A stretch of DNA of 12,079 bases from Roseobacter sp. (GTDB taxonomy: Bacteria > Pseudomonadota > Alphaproteobacteria > Rhodobacterales > Rhodobacteraceae), in assembly GCA_024636425.1 (NCBI GenBank), contig JAGXHB010000017.1, forward strand, positions 1 to 12,079, read 5' to 3'. Positions 4,341 through 11,006 of this stretch are shown piece after piece. The number at the start of each line of letters is the position of its first letter. Positions within the stretch are counted from its first letter, which is position 1. A program made the translations under genes and the position numbers. The notes beneath the pieces are model-generated. The model saw only the letters and a program-made list of their open reading frames with translations, ran no database searches and was not told the DNA's origin.

Positions 4341-7109
4341 CTATTCGGCAGCAACCGCACCCTGCGCCGCTTCTACCTTCACAGCCGAGAATTTAAACTC
4401 GGGTATCTTGCCGTAAGGGTCAACCGCCGGATTGGTGAGGATGTTGGCCGCCGCCTCGACATAGGCGAAGGGCAGGAACACCATATCTGGCGACACCGCA
4501 CGGTCTTCGCGCGCCATGATCTCGATCGAGCCGCGCTTGGTCGACAGGCGCACATGCTCCCCCGGTGCCACGCCCAGCTTGCGCAAGGTGGACGGGTGCA
4601 GCGAGCAGTTGGCCTCCGGCTCCAGCCCGTCCAGCACCTTGGAGCGGCGCGTCATCGAGCCTGTGTGCCAATGCTCAAGCTGGCGGCCCGTTGTCAGGAT
4701 CATCGGATAATCTTCGTCCGGCGCGTCATCGGGGGCGATGATGCTCGCGGGTGTGAAGCGCGCACGTCCGTCCTGACGCGGGAACCCGTCGGCGAAAACG
4801 ATGGCCTGCCCCGGATCGGTGGGGCTGATCGATGGATAGGTCACCGCCCCTTCGGTCTCAAGCCGGTCCCAGGTGATGTTGTTGAGCGAGGACATGTTCA
4901 GCTTCATCTCGGCAAACACTTCGGAGGGGTGCGTGTAGGTCCACCCAAGCCCCAGACGCTTGGCCAGCTCGACCTCGATCCACCAATCCTCTTTCGCCTC
5001 TCCGGGCGGGGGTACGGCGGGGCGGCCCATCTGGACCTGCCGGTTGGTGTTCGTGACGGTGCCGGTCTTTTCGGCAAAGGCTCCTGCGGGCAAGATCACA
5101 TCGGCATAATTCGCGGTTTCGGTCAGGAAAATATCCTGCACCACAAGATGTTCCAGCTTTGCCAGCGCGCTGCGGGCATGGTCCAGATCGGGGTCCGACA
5201 TCGCAGGGTTTTCGCCCAGCACATACAGGCTGCGGATGTCACCGTCAGAGATCGCGTCCATGATCTCGGTCACGGTCAGCCCTTTGACGTTGCTGAAATC
5301 ACCACTGCCCCAGACGTCGGTAAAGGCGGAGCGGACGCCATCATCCGCAACCGGCTGGTAGTCGGGCAGAAACATCGGGATCAGCCCGGCATCGGACGCG
5401 CCTTGCACGTTGTTCTGCCCCCGCAACGGATGCAGCCCCGCACCGGGACGTCCGATCTGGCCTGTCATCAGCGCAAGCGAGATCAGGCAGCGTGCGTTGT
5501 CCGTGCCATGAATGTGCTGCGAGACGCCCATGCCCCAAAAGATCATCGCGGCATTCGCCCCCGCAAAGGTGCGGGCCACATCGCGCAGCGTTTCGGCATC
5601 GATCCCGCAGACCTTCGCCATCTTTTCGGGGGTAAAGGTCTTGAGATGCGCTTTTTCGATTTCCCAGTTCTCGGTATAGGCTTCGATGTACTGCTTGTCG
5701 TACAGCCCTTCCTCCACGATCACATGCATGATCGCGTTCAGCATCGACACATCTGTGCCGGGCCGGAATTGCAGCATGTGCGACGCGTGCCGTTTCAGCG
5801 CCTGACCCCGTGGGTCCATCACGATCAGCTTGCCACCGCGCTTGGCGAACTGCTTGAAGAACGTCGCCGCCACCGGATGGTTCTCGGTCGGGTTCGCCCC
5901 GATCACGATGGCCACGTCGGCGTTTTCGATCTGGTTGAAGGTCGCAGTGACAGCCCCCGAGCCGACATTCTCCATCAGTGCCGCGACCGAGGATGCGTGA
6001 CACAGCCGCGTGCAGTGGTCGACGTTGTTGTGACCAAAGCCCTGCCGGATCATCTTCTGGAACAGATAGGCTTCCTCGTTCGTGCATTTCGCAGACCCGA
6101 AGCCTGCAACGCCCCTGCCGCCGATGGATTTCATGCCGTTGGCCGCAAAATCCAACGCCTCGTCCCACGAGACTTCGCGAAAATGCGTGCCAAGGTCGGC
6201 AGGATCGACATTCAACCCTTTCGCAGGGGCATCCTCGCGCCGGATCATCGGTTTGGTCAGCCGGTGCGGGTGATGGATGTAGTCAAAGCCGAAGCGGCCC
6301 TTGACGCAGAGCCGCCCTTCGTTTGCCGGACCGTTGATGCCTTCGACATATTTGATCTTGCCGTCCTTGACCTTGAGCGACACCTGACATCCCACCCCGC
6401 AGAACGGGCAGATGCTGTCCACTTCGCTGTCGAAATCGGCACGGTCTCCGACCTGATCGGCGTCAACCACCGTAGCCTCCATCAGCGCACCTGTGGGGCA
6501 GGCCTGCACACATTCGCCGCACGCCACACAGGTCGAGGCCCCCATCGGATCAGCCATATCGAATGTGGGATAGCTGTCATGCCCGCGCCCTGCCATCCCG
6601 ATCACATCATTGACCTGAACCTCGCGACAGGCGCGCACACACAGGTTGCACTGGATGCAGGCGTCAAGATTGACCCGCATCGCCACGTGACTGTCATCCA
6701 GAAGCGGAATCCGGCCTCTTTCCAGTTTGGGGAACCGGCTTGTTTCGACGCCGGTCAGCGCGGCCATGTCCCAAAGATGGCTGGACTTGTCATGCGCCAC
6801 ATCGCGCTCAGGCTGATCCGCCACCAAAAGCTCCATCACCATCTTGCGCGCGTTCTGCGCCCGCGCATTGTTGGTGGTGACAACCATGCCGTCGGCGGGT
6901 TCGCGCAGGCAGGAAGCCGCAAGCGTACGCTCGCCTTCAATCTCGACCATGCAGGCGCGGCAATTGCCGTCCGGCCGATAGCCGGGTTCGGGCGTATGGC
7001 ACAGATGCGGTATTTTCAGCCCGCGCCCGTTGGCGACTTCCCAGATGGTCATCCCGGCCTCGGCCTCGATCTGTTCGCCGTCGAGCGTGAATGAAATCTT
7101 GTCGGCCAT
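4341..7109 (-). CDS. fdhA: Formate dehydrogenase alpha subunit, molybdopterin type with N-terminal Fe-S domains (FdsA-like)
   Basis: This 922-residue cytoplasmic protein lacks a Tat signal. In order it has a [2Fe-2S] plant-ferredoxin-like domain with Cys37, Cys50, Cys53 and Cys67; two [4Fe-4S] ferredoxin motifs, CIQCNLCVRAC (151-161) and CVACGECVQAC (194-204); and the Mo-bis-MGD domain with a [4Fe-4S] site at Cys234, Cys237, Cys241 and Cys268 followed by Lys270. The active site is TRLCH with Cys370 as the presumed Mo ligand (Cys rather than Sec) and His371; Arg563 in LRGQNNVQG matches the catalytic Arg of E. coli FdhF. The family oxidises formate to CO2. The His-Cys3 cluster ligands usual in FdsA/NuoG are absent at about 100-115 (ERDVAHDKSSHLWDMA has no Cys). 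The start is ATG at 7109 with AGGAG 6 nt upstream. No NADH-binding FdsB, FdsG, FdhD/FdsC or FdsD is seen within the window, so the electron partner is unknown. Another oxidoreductase activity is possible, but the active-site residues favour formate. Confidence 0.9.
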   Translation of the reverse strand: MADKISFTLDGEQIEAEAGMTIWEVANGRGLKIPHLCHTPEPGYRPDGNCRACMVEIEGERTLAASCLREPADGMVVTTNNARAQNARKMVMELLVADQPERDVAHDKSSHLWDMAALTGVETSRFPKLERGRIPLLDDSHVAMRVNLDACIQCNLCVRACREVQVNDVIGMAGRGHDSYPTFDMADPMGASTCVACGECVQACPTGALMEATVVDADQVGDRADFDSEVDSICPFCGVGCQVSLKVKDGKIKYVEGINGPANEGRLCVKGRFGFDYIHHPHRLTKPMIRREDAPAKGLNVDPADLGTHFREVSWDEALDFAANGMKSIGGRGVAGFGSAKCTNEEAYLFQKMIRQGFGHNNVDHCTRLCHASSVAALMENVGSGAVTATFNQIENADVAIVIGANPTENHPVAATFFKQFAKRGGKLIVMDPRGQALKRHASHMLQFRPGTDVSMLNAIMHVIVEEGLYDKQYIEAYTENWEIEKAHLKTFTPEKMAKVCGIDAETLRDVARTFAGANAAMIFWGMGVSQHIHGTDNARCLISLALMTGQIGRPGAGLHPLRGQNNVQGASDAGLIPMFLPDYQPVADDGVRSAFTDVWGSGDFSNVKGLTVTEIMDAISDGDIRSLYVLGENPAMSDPDLDHARSALAKLEHLVVQDIFLTETANYADVILPAGAFAEKTGTVTNTNRQVQMGRPAVPPPGEAKEDWWIEVELAKRLGLGWTYTHPSEVFAEMKLNMSSLNNITWDRLETEGAVTYPSISPTDPGQAIVFADGFPRQDGRARFTPASIIAPDDAPDEDYPMILTTGRQLEHWHTGSMTRRSKVLDGLEPEANCSLHPSTLRKLGVAPGEHVRLSTKRGSIEIMAREDRAVSPDMVFLPFAYVEAAANILTNPAVDPYGKIPEFKFSAVKVEAAQGAVAAE

Positions 7110-7115
7110 GGGATT

Positions 7116-7120
7116 CTCCT
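7116..7120 (-). promoter_or_regulatory. Ribosome binding site of the formate dehydrogenase gene
   Basis: AGGAG on the minus strand lies 6 nt before the ATG at 7109, a canonical Shine-Dalgarno arrangement supporting this start. Confidence 0.7.
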
Positions 7121-7226
7121 GGATTATCTTAGCGTCACCCTACTGCGCGACCGGACAGGCCGGCAGTCACAATCCCGACACACCACCCCGATTTTGCGCC
7201 ACAGCTGTTTCCGATAAGCGCCGCGC

Positions 7227-7250
7227 CGTTTCTCTGGCTAAAAAATATCC
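7227..7250 (+). repeat. Copy B of an imperfect 24-bp intergenic motif
   Basis: This stretch, containing TCTGGCTAAAAAATATCC, matches 4240-4263 at 18 of 24 positions without gaps. It lies in the 214-bp divergent spacer between the formate dehydrogenase and histidine phosphatase genes, about 73 bp before the phosphatase ATG. I recall similar sequences (a TTTGGC-like block, an A-rich run and a pyrimidine tail) being common between genes in roseobacters; that is memory and has not been checked. Confidence 0.4.
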
Positions 7251-7323
7251 TCCCCGAAGGCTCCCGCCCTTCCAACCCGCGCAACCCTTGCCTATCAAAG
7301 ACGCGACAACAAAAGGCGCGCCC

Positions 7324-7977
7324 ATGTCCCACATCACGCTTATCCGTCACGGTCAGGCCAATTCACAGGCCAAGGACGAGACCAGCTATGACCGGCTTAG
7401 CCCGCTGGGCCACAAACAGGCCGCATGGCTTGGCGATCATCTGCGCCAGTCCGAAACCCATCACACGCGCCTCTATACCGGCACGCTGCGCCGCCATGTG
7501 GAAACCGCCGACGCCATGGCCACCGGGCTTGAACCGATCCGCGACGCCCGCCTGAACGAGCTTGAGTATTTCACCCTCGCCACCCTGATGCAGCAACAGC
7601 ACGGCGTTCCACTGCCGCTGGATCAGGGCGAATTCAGCAGCCACCTGCCGCTGGTGTTCGAAACCTGGAAAAGCGACAAGCTGCACAGCACGCCCGAAAC
7701 CTTCGTCAGCTTCGAGACACGCATCCAATCCGTCCTGGAGGAGATCGCGGACGGTGAAGGCCCTGCCCTTGTCGTCACGTCTGGTGGATTGATCTCCATG
7801 GTGATGGCACAGGCGATGGGGCTTGGCGTGCCTGCCATGTCCCGCATCGCGCTTGCGATCATGAACACCTCAATGCACCGGCTTTTTCCCATCGGCGGGC
7901 ACTGGTCGCCAGTGCTTTTCAATGCTGTGCCGCATCTCGACACGCCCGAACGCCGCACCGCGCAAACCCACATCTGA
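7324..7977 (+). CDS. Histidine phosphatase-fold protein (phosphoglycerate mutase-like) with altered second catalytic site
   Basis: This is a 217-residue single-domain protein. The phosphate-binding signature LIRHG (6-10) gives Arg8 and the phospho-acceptor His9; the second Arg region is TGTLRRHVETA (52-62), and an acidic NELEYF (78-83) can supply the proton donor. Where the family normally has a second His (VTHGG) this protein reads VTSGG (151-155), with Ser153. The domain is otherwise full length, so it is probably folded, but phosphatase activity could be reduced or changed. I have the impression that TSGG variants form a recurring subfamily, which would argue against simple decay. The start is ATG at 7324 with AAGG 7 nt upstream; the frame is open much further upstream, but that stretch lies over the opposing fdhA start and is unlike the family. 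It is the first gene of a three-gene unit, 11 bp before the GST gene. Confidence 0.88.
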   Translation: MSHITLIRHGQANSQAKDETSYDRLSPLGHKQAAWLGDHLRQSETHHTRLYTGTLRRHVETADAMATGLEPIRDARLNELEYFTLATLMQQQHGVPLPLDQGEFSSHLPLVFETWKSDKLHSTPETFVSFETRIQSVLEEIADGEGPALVVTSGGLISMVMAQAMGLGVPAMSRIALAIMNTSMHRLFPIGGHWSPVLFNAVPHLDTPERRTAQTHI

Positions 7978-7988
7978 AAGATCACGCC

Positions 7989-8609
7989 ATGCTCACGCTT
8001 TACTACGCCACCGGCACCATTTCGATCGCTGCCGCCATCGCGCTCGAGGAGGCAGGGCTTGCCTACGACACTGTGCGCGTCGATTTCAAATCCGCCGAAC
8101 AGACCAAGCCGGACTATCTCGGGATCAACCCCAAGGGGCGCGTGCCGGCCTTGGCACTTGAGGACGGCACCGTTGTCACGGAAACCGGCGCGATCCTCGA
8201 CTACATCGCAGCACTTGCGCCGGACGCACAGCTGGTCCCGGCGGATCCTGCTCACGCTGCCCACATGCGCGGCGCGATGTATTATCTCGCCTCGACCATG
8301 CATGTGGCACATGCTCACAAGATGCGCGGCTCCCGTTGGGCCAGCCAGCAATCCAGCTTTGACGACATGACCGCAAAGGTACCGCAGACCATGGCCGCCT
8401 GCGCCGCCTACGTCGAGGCCGAGATCCTGCGTGGTGACTACGTGCTTGGTCAGGCGTTCAGCATCGCGGACCCCTATCTTTTCGTGGTCTGCAACTGGCT
8501 GGAAGGCGACAGCGTGGATGTGAGCCTCTACCCCGGCATCCAGACCTTCATGGCGCGCATGGAACAGCGCGCCAGTGTCCGGGCCGTGCGCGAAAAGGGG
8601 ATGCTATGA
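7989..8609 (+). CDS. Glutathione S-transferase family protein
   Basis: This 206-residue protein has the two-domain GST layout. The thioredoxin-like N-terminal domain (1-77) contains the glutathione site: a start LYYATGTISIAAAIALEEAG like that of beta-class enzymes but with no Cys at the catalytic position, the cis-Pro motif RVPAL (51-55), and the Glu65-Thr66 pair in VTETGAI that binds the gamma-glutamyl group. The all-helical C-terminal domain (about 90-200) includes the N-capping box region AFSIADPYLF. It would bind glutathione and conjugate or reduce an electrophilic substrate in the cytoplasm; the substrate is unknown. The gene starts 11 bp after the phosphatase gene and overlaps the saccharopine dehydrogenase start by 4 bp (ATGA), so all three are likely co-transcribed. 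The Shine-Dalgarno is weak (GAAAGA). Confidence 0.92.
   Translation: MLTLYYATGTISIAAAIALEEAGLAYDTVRVDFKSAEQTKPDYLGINPKGRVPALALEDGTVVTETGAILDYIAALAPDAQLVPADPAHAAHMRGAMYYLASTMHVAHAHKMRGSRWASQQSSFDDMTAKVPQTMAACAAYVEAEILRGDYVLGQAFSIADPYLFVVCNWLEGDSVDVSLYPGIQTFMARMEQRASVRAVREKGML
8595..8600 (+). promoter_or_regulatory. Ribosome binding site of the saccharopine dehydrogenase gene
   Basis: AAGGGG lies within the last codons of the GST gene, 5 nt before the ATG at 8606, supporting that start and coupled translation. Confidence 0.6.
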
Positions 8610-9667
8610 CCGCCCCGCATCTTTGGGTCCGCGCCGAACAGCGCGACAATGAAACCCGCGTAGGTCTGACACCACAAGGTGCTGAAGCGCTTTTGGCACA
8701 AGGCTTTGACGTCACGGTCGAGACATCGGACAGCCGCGTCATTCCGACCGACGCTTACGCCAAGGTCGGATGCGCGATTGCGCCACAACACAGCTGGCCC
8801 CAGGCACCCAGTGATGCCATCATCTTCGGGCTCAAGGAACTGCCGTCTGACGGCACCGCTCTGACCCATCGCCACATCATGTTCGGACATGCCTACAAAG
8901 GGCAATCTGCCGGGCGCGTCCTGCTCGACCGGTTCAAGGCCGGCGGCGGGACGCTGTATGATCTGGAATATCTTACCCATGCTGATGGACGCCGCGTCGC
9001 CGCCTTCGGCTATTGGGCAGGCTTCGCAGGTGCAGCCGTGAGCGTGAAATGCTGGATCGCCCAGATCGAAGGCCGGATCGCAGACGCCATCACACCCTAT
9101 GCAAACGCGGATGAACTGACCCGCGACCTGCAAAAGGCGTTGGAAAATCTGGATGTCGCACGCCCCGATGCGCTGGTGATCGGGGCCTTGGGCCGCGTCG
9201 GCACGGGCGCGTCCGACCTGTGCAAACGGCTTGGCATCGTTGTGACAGGCTGGGATATGGCCCAGACCGCAAATGGCGGACCGTTCCCGGAAATCCTGGA
9301 TCATGCCCTGTTCTTCAACTGCATTCTGGCCGGTCCCAAGACGCCCGTCTTTCTCACCGAAGAAGCACCAGTCGCCCCGCGTGCGCTGCGCGTGATCGGT
9401 GACATTGCCTGCGATCCCGACAGTGATTTCAACCCGGTCAAAGTGTATGACCGCACGACAACGTGGGACAAACCCGCCCTTCGCGTGCACGATGATCCGC
9501 CGCTGGATGTCACTGCCATCGACAACCTTCCCTCCATGCTGCCGCTGGAAAGCTCCGAAGATTACGCAGCACAACTGCTGCCGACCCTGTGCGCGCTCAA
9601 GGACACCGATGCAGAAGTCTGGTCACGGGCAGAGGCCATTTTCCTTGAGCATGTAGCTCAAGGGTGA
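8606..9667 (+). CDS. Saccharopine dehydrogenase (NAD+, L-lysine-forming), LYS1 type
   Basis: This 353-residue protein is close to the length of yeast Lys1. The N-terminal AlaDH/PNT-like domain carries the catalytic pair Lys77 (GLKELP) and His95 (MFGHAYKGQ), matching Lys77 and His96 of the yeast enzyme. The stretch TLYDLEYL and GRRVAAFGYWAGFAGA (116-143) is highly characteristic of LYS1. The Rossmann NAD site is VIGALGRVGTGA (191-202). The C-terminal stretch IDNLPSMLPLESSEDY (305-320) is also typical. The reaction interconverts saccharopine + NAD+ with L-lysine + 2-oxoglutarate + NADH. Since most alphaproteobacteria make lysine by the diaminopimelate route, a role in lysine breakdown, running towards saccharopine, is more likely (inference). 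The usual partner, a glutamate-forming saccharopine dehydrogenase, is not in the window. It is the last gene of the phosphatase-GST unit, overlapping the GST by 4 bp. Confidence 0.93.
   Translation: MTAPHLWVRAEQRDNETRVGLTPQGAEALLAQGFDVTVETSDSRVIPTDAYAKVGCAIAPQHSWPQAPSDAIIFGLKELPSDGTALTHRHIMFGHAYKGQSAGRVLLDRFKAGGGTLYDLEYLTHADGRRVAAFGYWAGFAGAAVSVKCWIAQIEGRIADAITPYANADELTRDLQKALENLDVARPDALVIGALGRVGTGASDLCKRLGIVVTGWDMAQTANGGPFPEILDHALFFNCILAGPKTPVFLTEEAPVAPRALRVIGDIACDPDSDFNPVKVYDRTTTWDKPALRVHDDPPLDVTAIDNLPSMLPLESSEDYAAQLLPTLCALKDTDAEVWSRAEAIFLEHVAQG
9643..9663. terminator. Perfect 8-bp hairpin at the end of the saccharopine dehydrogenase gene
   Basis: CCTTGAGC (9643-9650) and GCTCAAGG (9656-9663) enclose the 5-nt loop ATGTA, so the last codons form the stem and the TGA at 9665-9667 follows just after it. 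A pyrimidine-rich stretch (CTTCTCTCTCCTC) follows at about 9671-9683 instead of a clean U-tract. It is a candidate transcript end in a 46-bp convergent spacer, possibly serving both directions, but not a textbook intrinsic terminator. Confidence 0.45.
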
Positions 9668-9713
9668 CCCGCTTCTCTCTCCTCGTCAGGCGACACCTTT
9701 GGATCGGGTCGGA

Positions 9714-10448
9714 CTAGCCGAAAATGCGGTAGTAGACGGAGTCAGGCAGGAACTGTGCCAAGCGGAACAGCAAGGAAAACGCAAAGGGAAAGCTTTTCTT
9801 GAAGCCGTCGCTGTTCATGTGATCGAACACTTCCTGCGCCGCCTCTTCGGGCTCCATCAGGAACGGCATCTTGAAGTCGTTCTTGTCAGTAAGCTGTGTC
9901 TTGATGAAGCCCGGATTGACCACCTGAACCCTGACACCCGTCTTGCGCAGGTCGGCATGCATGCATTCTGCAAGCGACATTGTCCCGGCTTTTGATGCCG
10001 TATAGCCGATGGACCTTGGCAGGCCCCGGAACGCTGTCAGGCTGGAGGTGATCACGATATGACCTGCGTCTTTCCTGACCATCTCCGGCACGACTTCGCC
10101 CATGACGCGGACGAGACCGGTCAGGTTGACATCGATCATGGTTGTTGCGTGATCCGCTTCCCATGCCTTGGCACCAAAGGGCCAGTATGCGCCGGCCAGA
10201 TAGACGATGCCGTCAATGTCTCCGACGGTTTTCACCGCGTCGCGGATGCTGTCGATATCCTGTACATCAATGGTCTGATAGCTTGCTTTGCCGGGCAGGG
10301 AATCGACAAGCGCGGCAAGCTTGTCTTCGGAGCGGGCTGACACAATCACGGTCGCGCCTGCCTGACTTAACTTATGCGCCAGCGCTTCTCCAAGACCGGC
10401 GCTTGCGCCGATCAGCCAATACCGTTTTCCATGCCATGCGTTTTCCAT
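9714..10448 (-). CDS. Short-chain dehydrogenase/reductase (SDR)
   Basis: This 244-residue protein is a classical SDR. It shows the dinucleotide-binding motif GASAGLG (14-20), Asn108 in the DVNLTG segment, the Ser of ITSSLTA (Ser135/136), and the catalytic Tyr149-x-x-x-Lys153 in YTASK, followed by NPGFIKTQL (178-186). It should use NAD(P)H for carbonyl/alcohol oxidoreduction of an unknown substrate. The last 40 residues are hydrophobic and aromatic (for example FAFSLLFRLAQFLP), which may allow membrane association. It is the 3'-most visible gene of a minus-strand operon, 3 bp after DUF3833; AAAGGA within the DUF3833 end serves as Shine-Dalgarno. The order transporter - DUF3833 - SDR resembles the R. 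sphaeroides RSP_1089-RSP_1087 genes of the sigma-E singlet-oxygen response, as I recall it. Confidence 0.92.
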   Translation of the reverse strand: MENAWHGKRYWLIGASAGLGEALAHKLSQAGATVIVSARSEDKLAALVDSLPGKASYQTIDVQDIDSIRDAVKTVGDIDGIVYLAGAYWPFGAKAWEADHATTMIDVNLTGLVRVMGEVVPEMVRKDAGHIVITSSLTAFRGLPRSIGYTASKAGTMSLAECMHADLRKTGVRVQVVNPGFIKTQLTDKNDFKMPFLMEPEEAAQEVFDHMNSDGFKKSFPFAFSLLFRLAQFLPDSVYYRIFG

Positions 10449-10451
10449 CCT

Positions 10452-11006
10452 CTATCCTTTTCTGCGGATCGTTGCGACCAGCTCGGCGACCTTGACCCCG
10501 AACTTGCGGAACTGGCTGCGATTTATCATCGTGCCATCTTCGGTCAGATAGATCCAATCGACAGTTTGCAAGGTGTGCCCCCCGACATCAGAGGGCAGAG
10601 TGATGGGATATCGCATGTGTATGGTCGACCCGCACTGCCTGCCACGTCCCACACCCGGCACGTCCGGTGCTGTCGCCGTGAAGGATCCGCCTTCGCCTAG
10701 CGTGATGGTCCAGACCCTGTCTTGGGTGGAGCTGTCGTCATACACGAAATGCTCTTTGATCTCGGCGGTATCGCCATCCCAGGCTACGTTGAAATCGGCG
10801 ACAAAGCTGCTGGTAACGCGGCCCAGCGGGCCAAAGATCACGCCTTCGCAAACCATATTGCCGTTCAGACGTTCCTTCATGTCGAGGATGGTATAATCGT
10901 CAAAATAATCTGAAGGCTTTTGCGCCGGAAACGCGGCCAGCTGCCTGCGCGCCAGAAAGCAGGCCATAACGACGACAGCACCAAGGCAAAAGAACAAGAA
11001 CTCCAT
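10452..11006 (-). CDS. DUF3833 family protein, N-terminally membrane anchored
   Basis: This 184-residue protein starts with a hydrophobic segment (residues 2-20, EFLFFCLGAVVVMACFLAR) with no positive charge before it. Val-Met-Ala-Cys16 is only loosely like a lipobox, so an uncleaved transmembrane anchor seems likelier than a lipoprotein, although some DUF3833 relatives are annotated as lipoproteins. The rest is a soluble beta-rich domain with family-typical segments: LNGNMVCEGVIFGPLGRV, then FNVAWDG, a mid-region RVWTITLGEGG, and the C-terminal DWIYLTEDGTMINRSQFRKF. The function is unknown. The ATG at 11006 overlaps the transporter stop by one base (TGATG), indicating coupled translation; the frame is open further upstream, but over the transporter gene and without family resemblance. 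The SDR gene follows after 3 bp. Its association with a GPH transporter and an SDR suggests a role in membrane or lipid metabolism. Confidence 0.85.
   Translation of the reverse strand: MEFLFFCLGAVVVMACFLARRQLAAFPAQKPSDYFDDYTILDMKERLNGNMVCEGVIFGPLGRVTSSFVADFNVAWDGDTAEIKEHFVYDDSSTQDRVWTITLGEGGSFTATAPDVPGVGRGRQCGSTIHMRYPITLPSDVGGHTLQTVDWIYLTEDGTMINRSQFRKFGVKVAELVATIRRKG

Larger units (their letters stand above)
7110..7323. other. Divergent intergenic region between formate dehydrogenase and the phosphatase unit
   Basis: This 214-bp spacer must carry the promoters of both the minus-strand fdhA and the plus-strand three-gene unit. I could identify the two ribosome binding sites and one copy of the 24-bp intergenic motif, but no convincing -35/-10 pair: TTGCGC (7194-7199) and GATAAG (7213-7218) are only 13 nt apart. 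No small gene was found in it. Confidence 0.6.

Noticed and set aside
4554..7094. Very long open frame (846 codons) on the plus strand opposite the formate dehydrogenase gene
   Set aside because: It mirrors the codon pattern of the real gene on the other strand in high-GC DNA; its translation has no recognisable domain and it lacks an appropriate start context.
7194..7218. TTGCGC / GATAAG as a promoter for the phosphatase operon
   Set aside because: The 13-nt spacing is too short for a sigma-70 promoter.
7030..7323. Extended N-terminus of the histidine phosphatase
   Set aside because: The extension overlaps the start of fdhA and its leader, is compositionally odd, and the RHG motif begins normally right after the ATG at 7324.
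8528..9574. 348-codon minus-strand open frame across the saccharopine dehydrogenase gene
   Set aside because: The plus-strand frame has unmistakable LYS1 motifs; the antisense product is Cys/Arg/His-rich and unlike any family.
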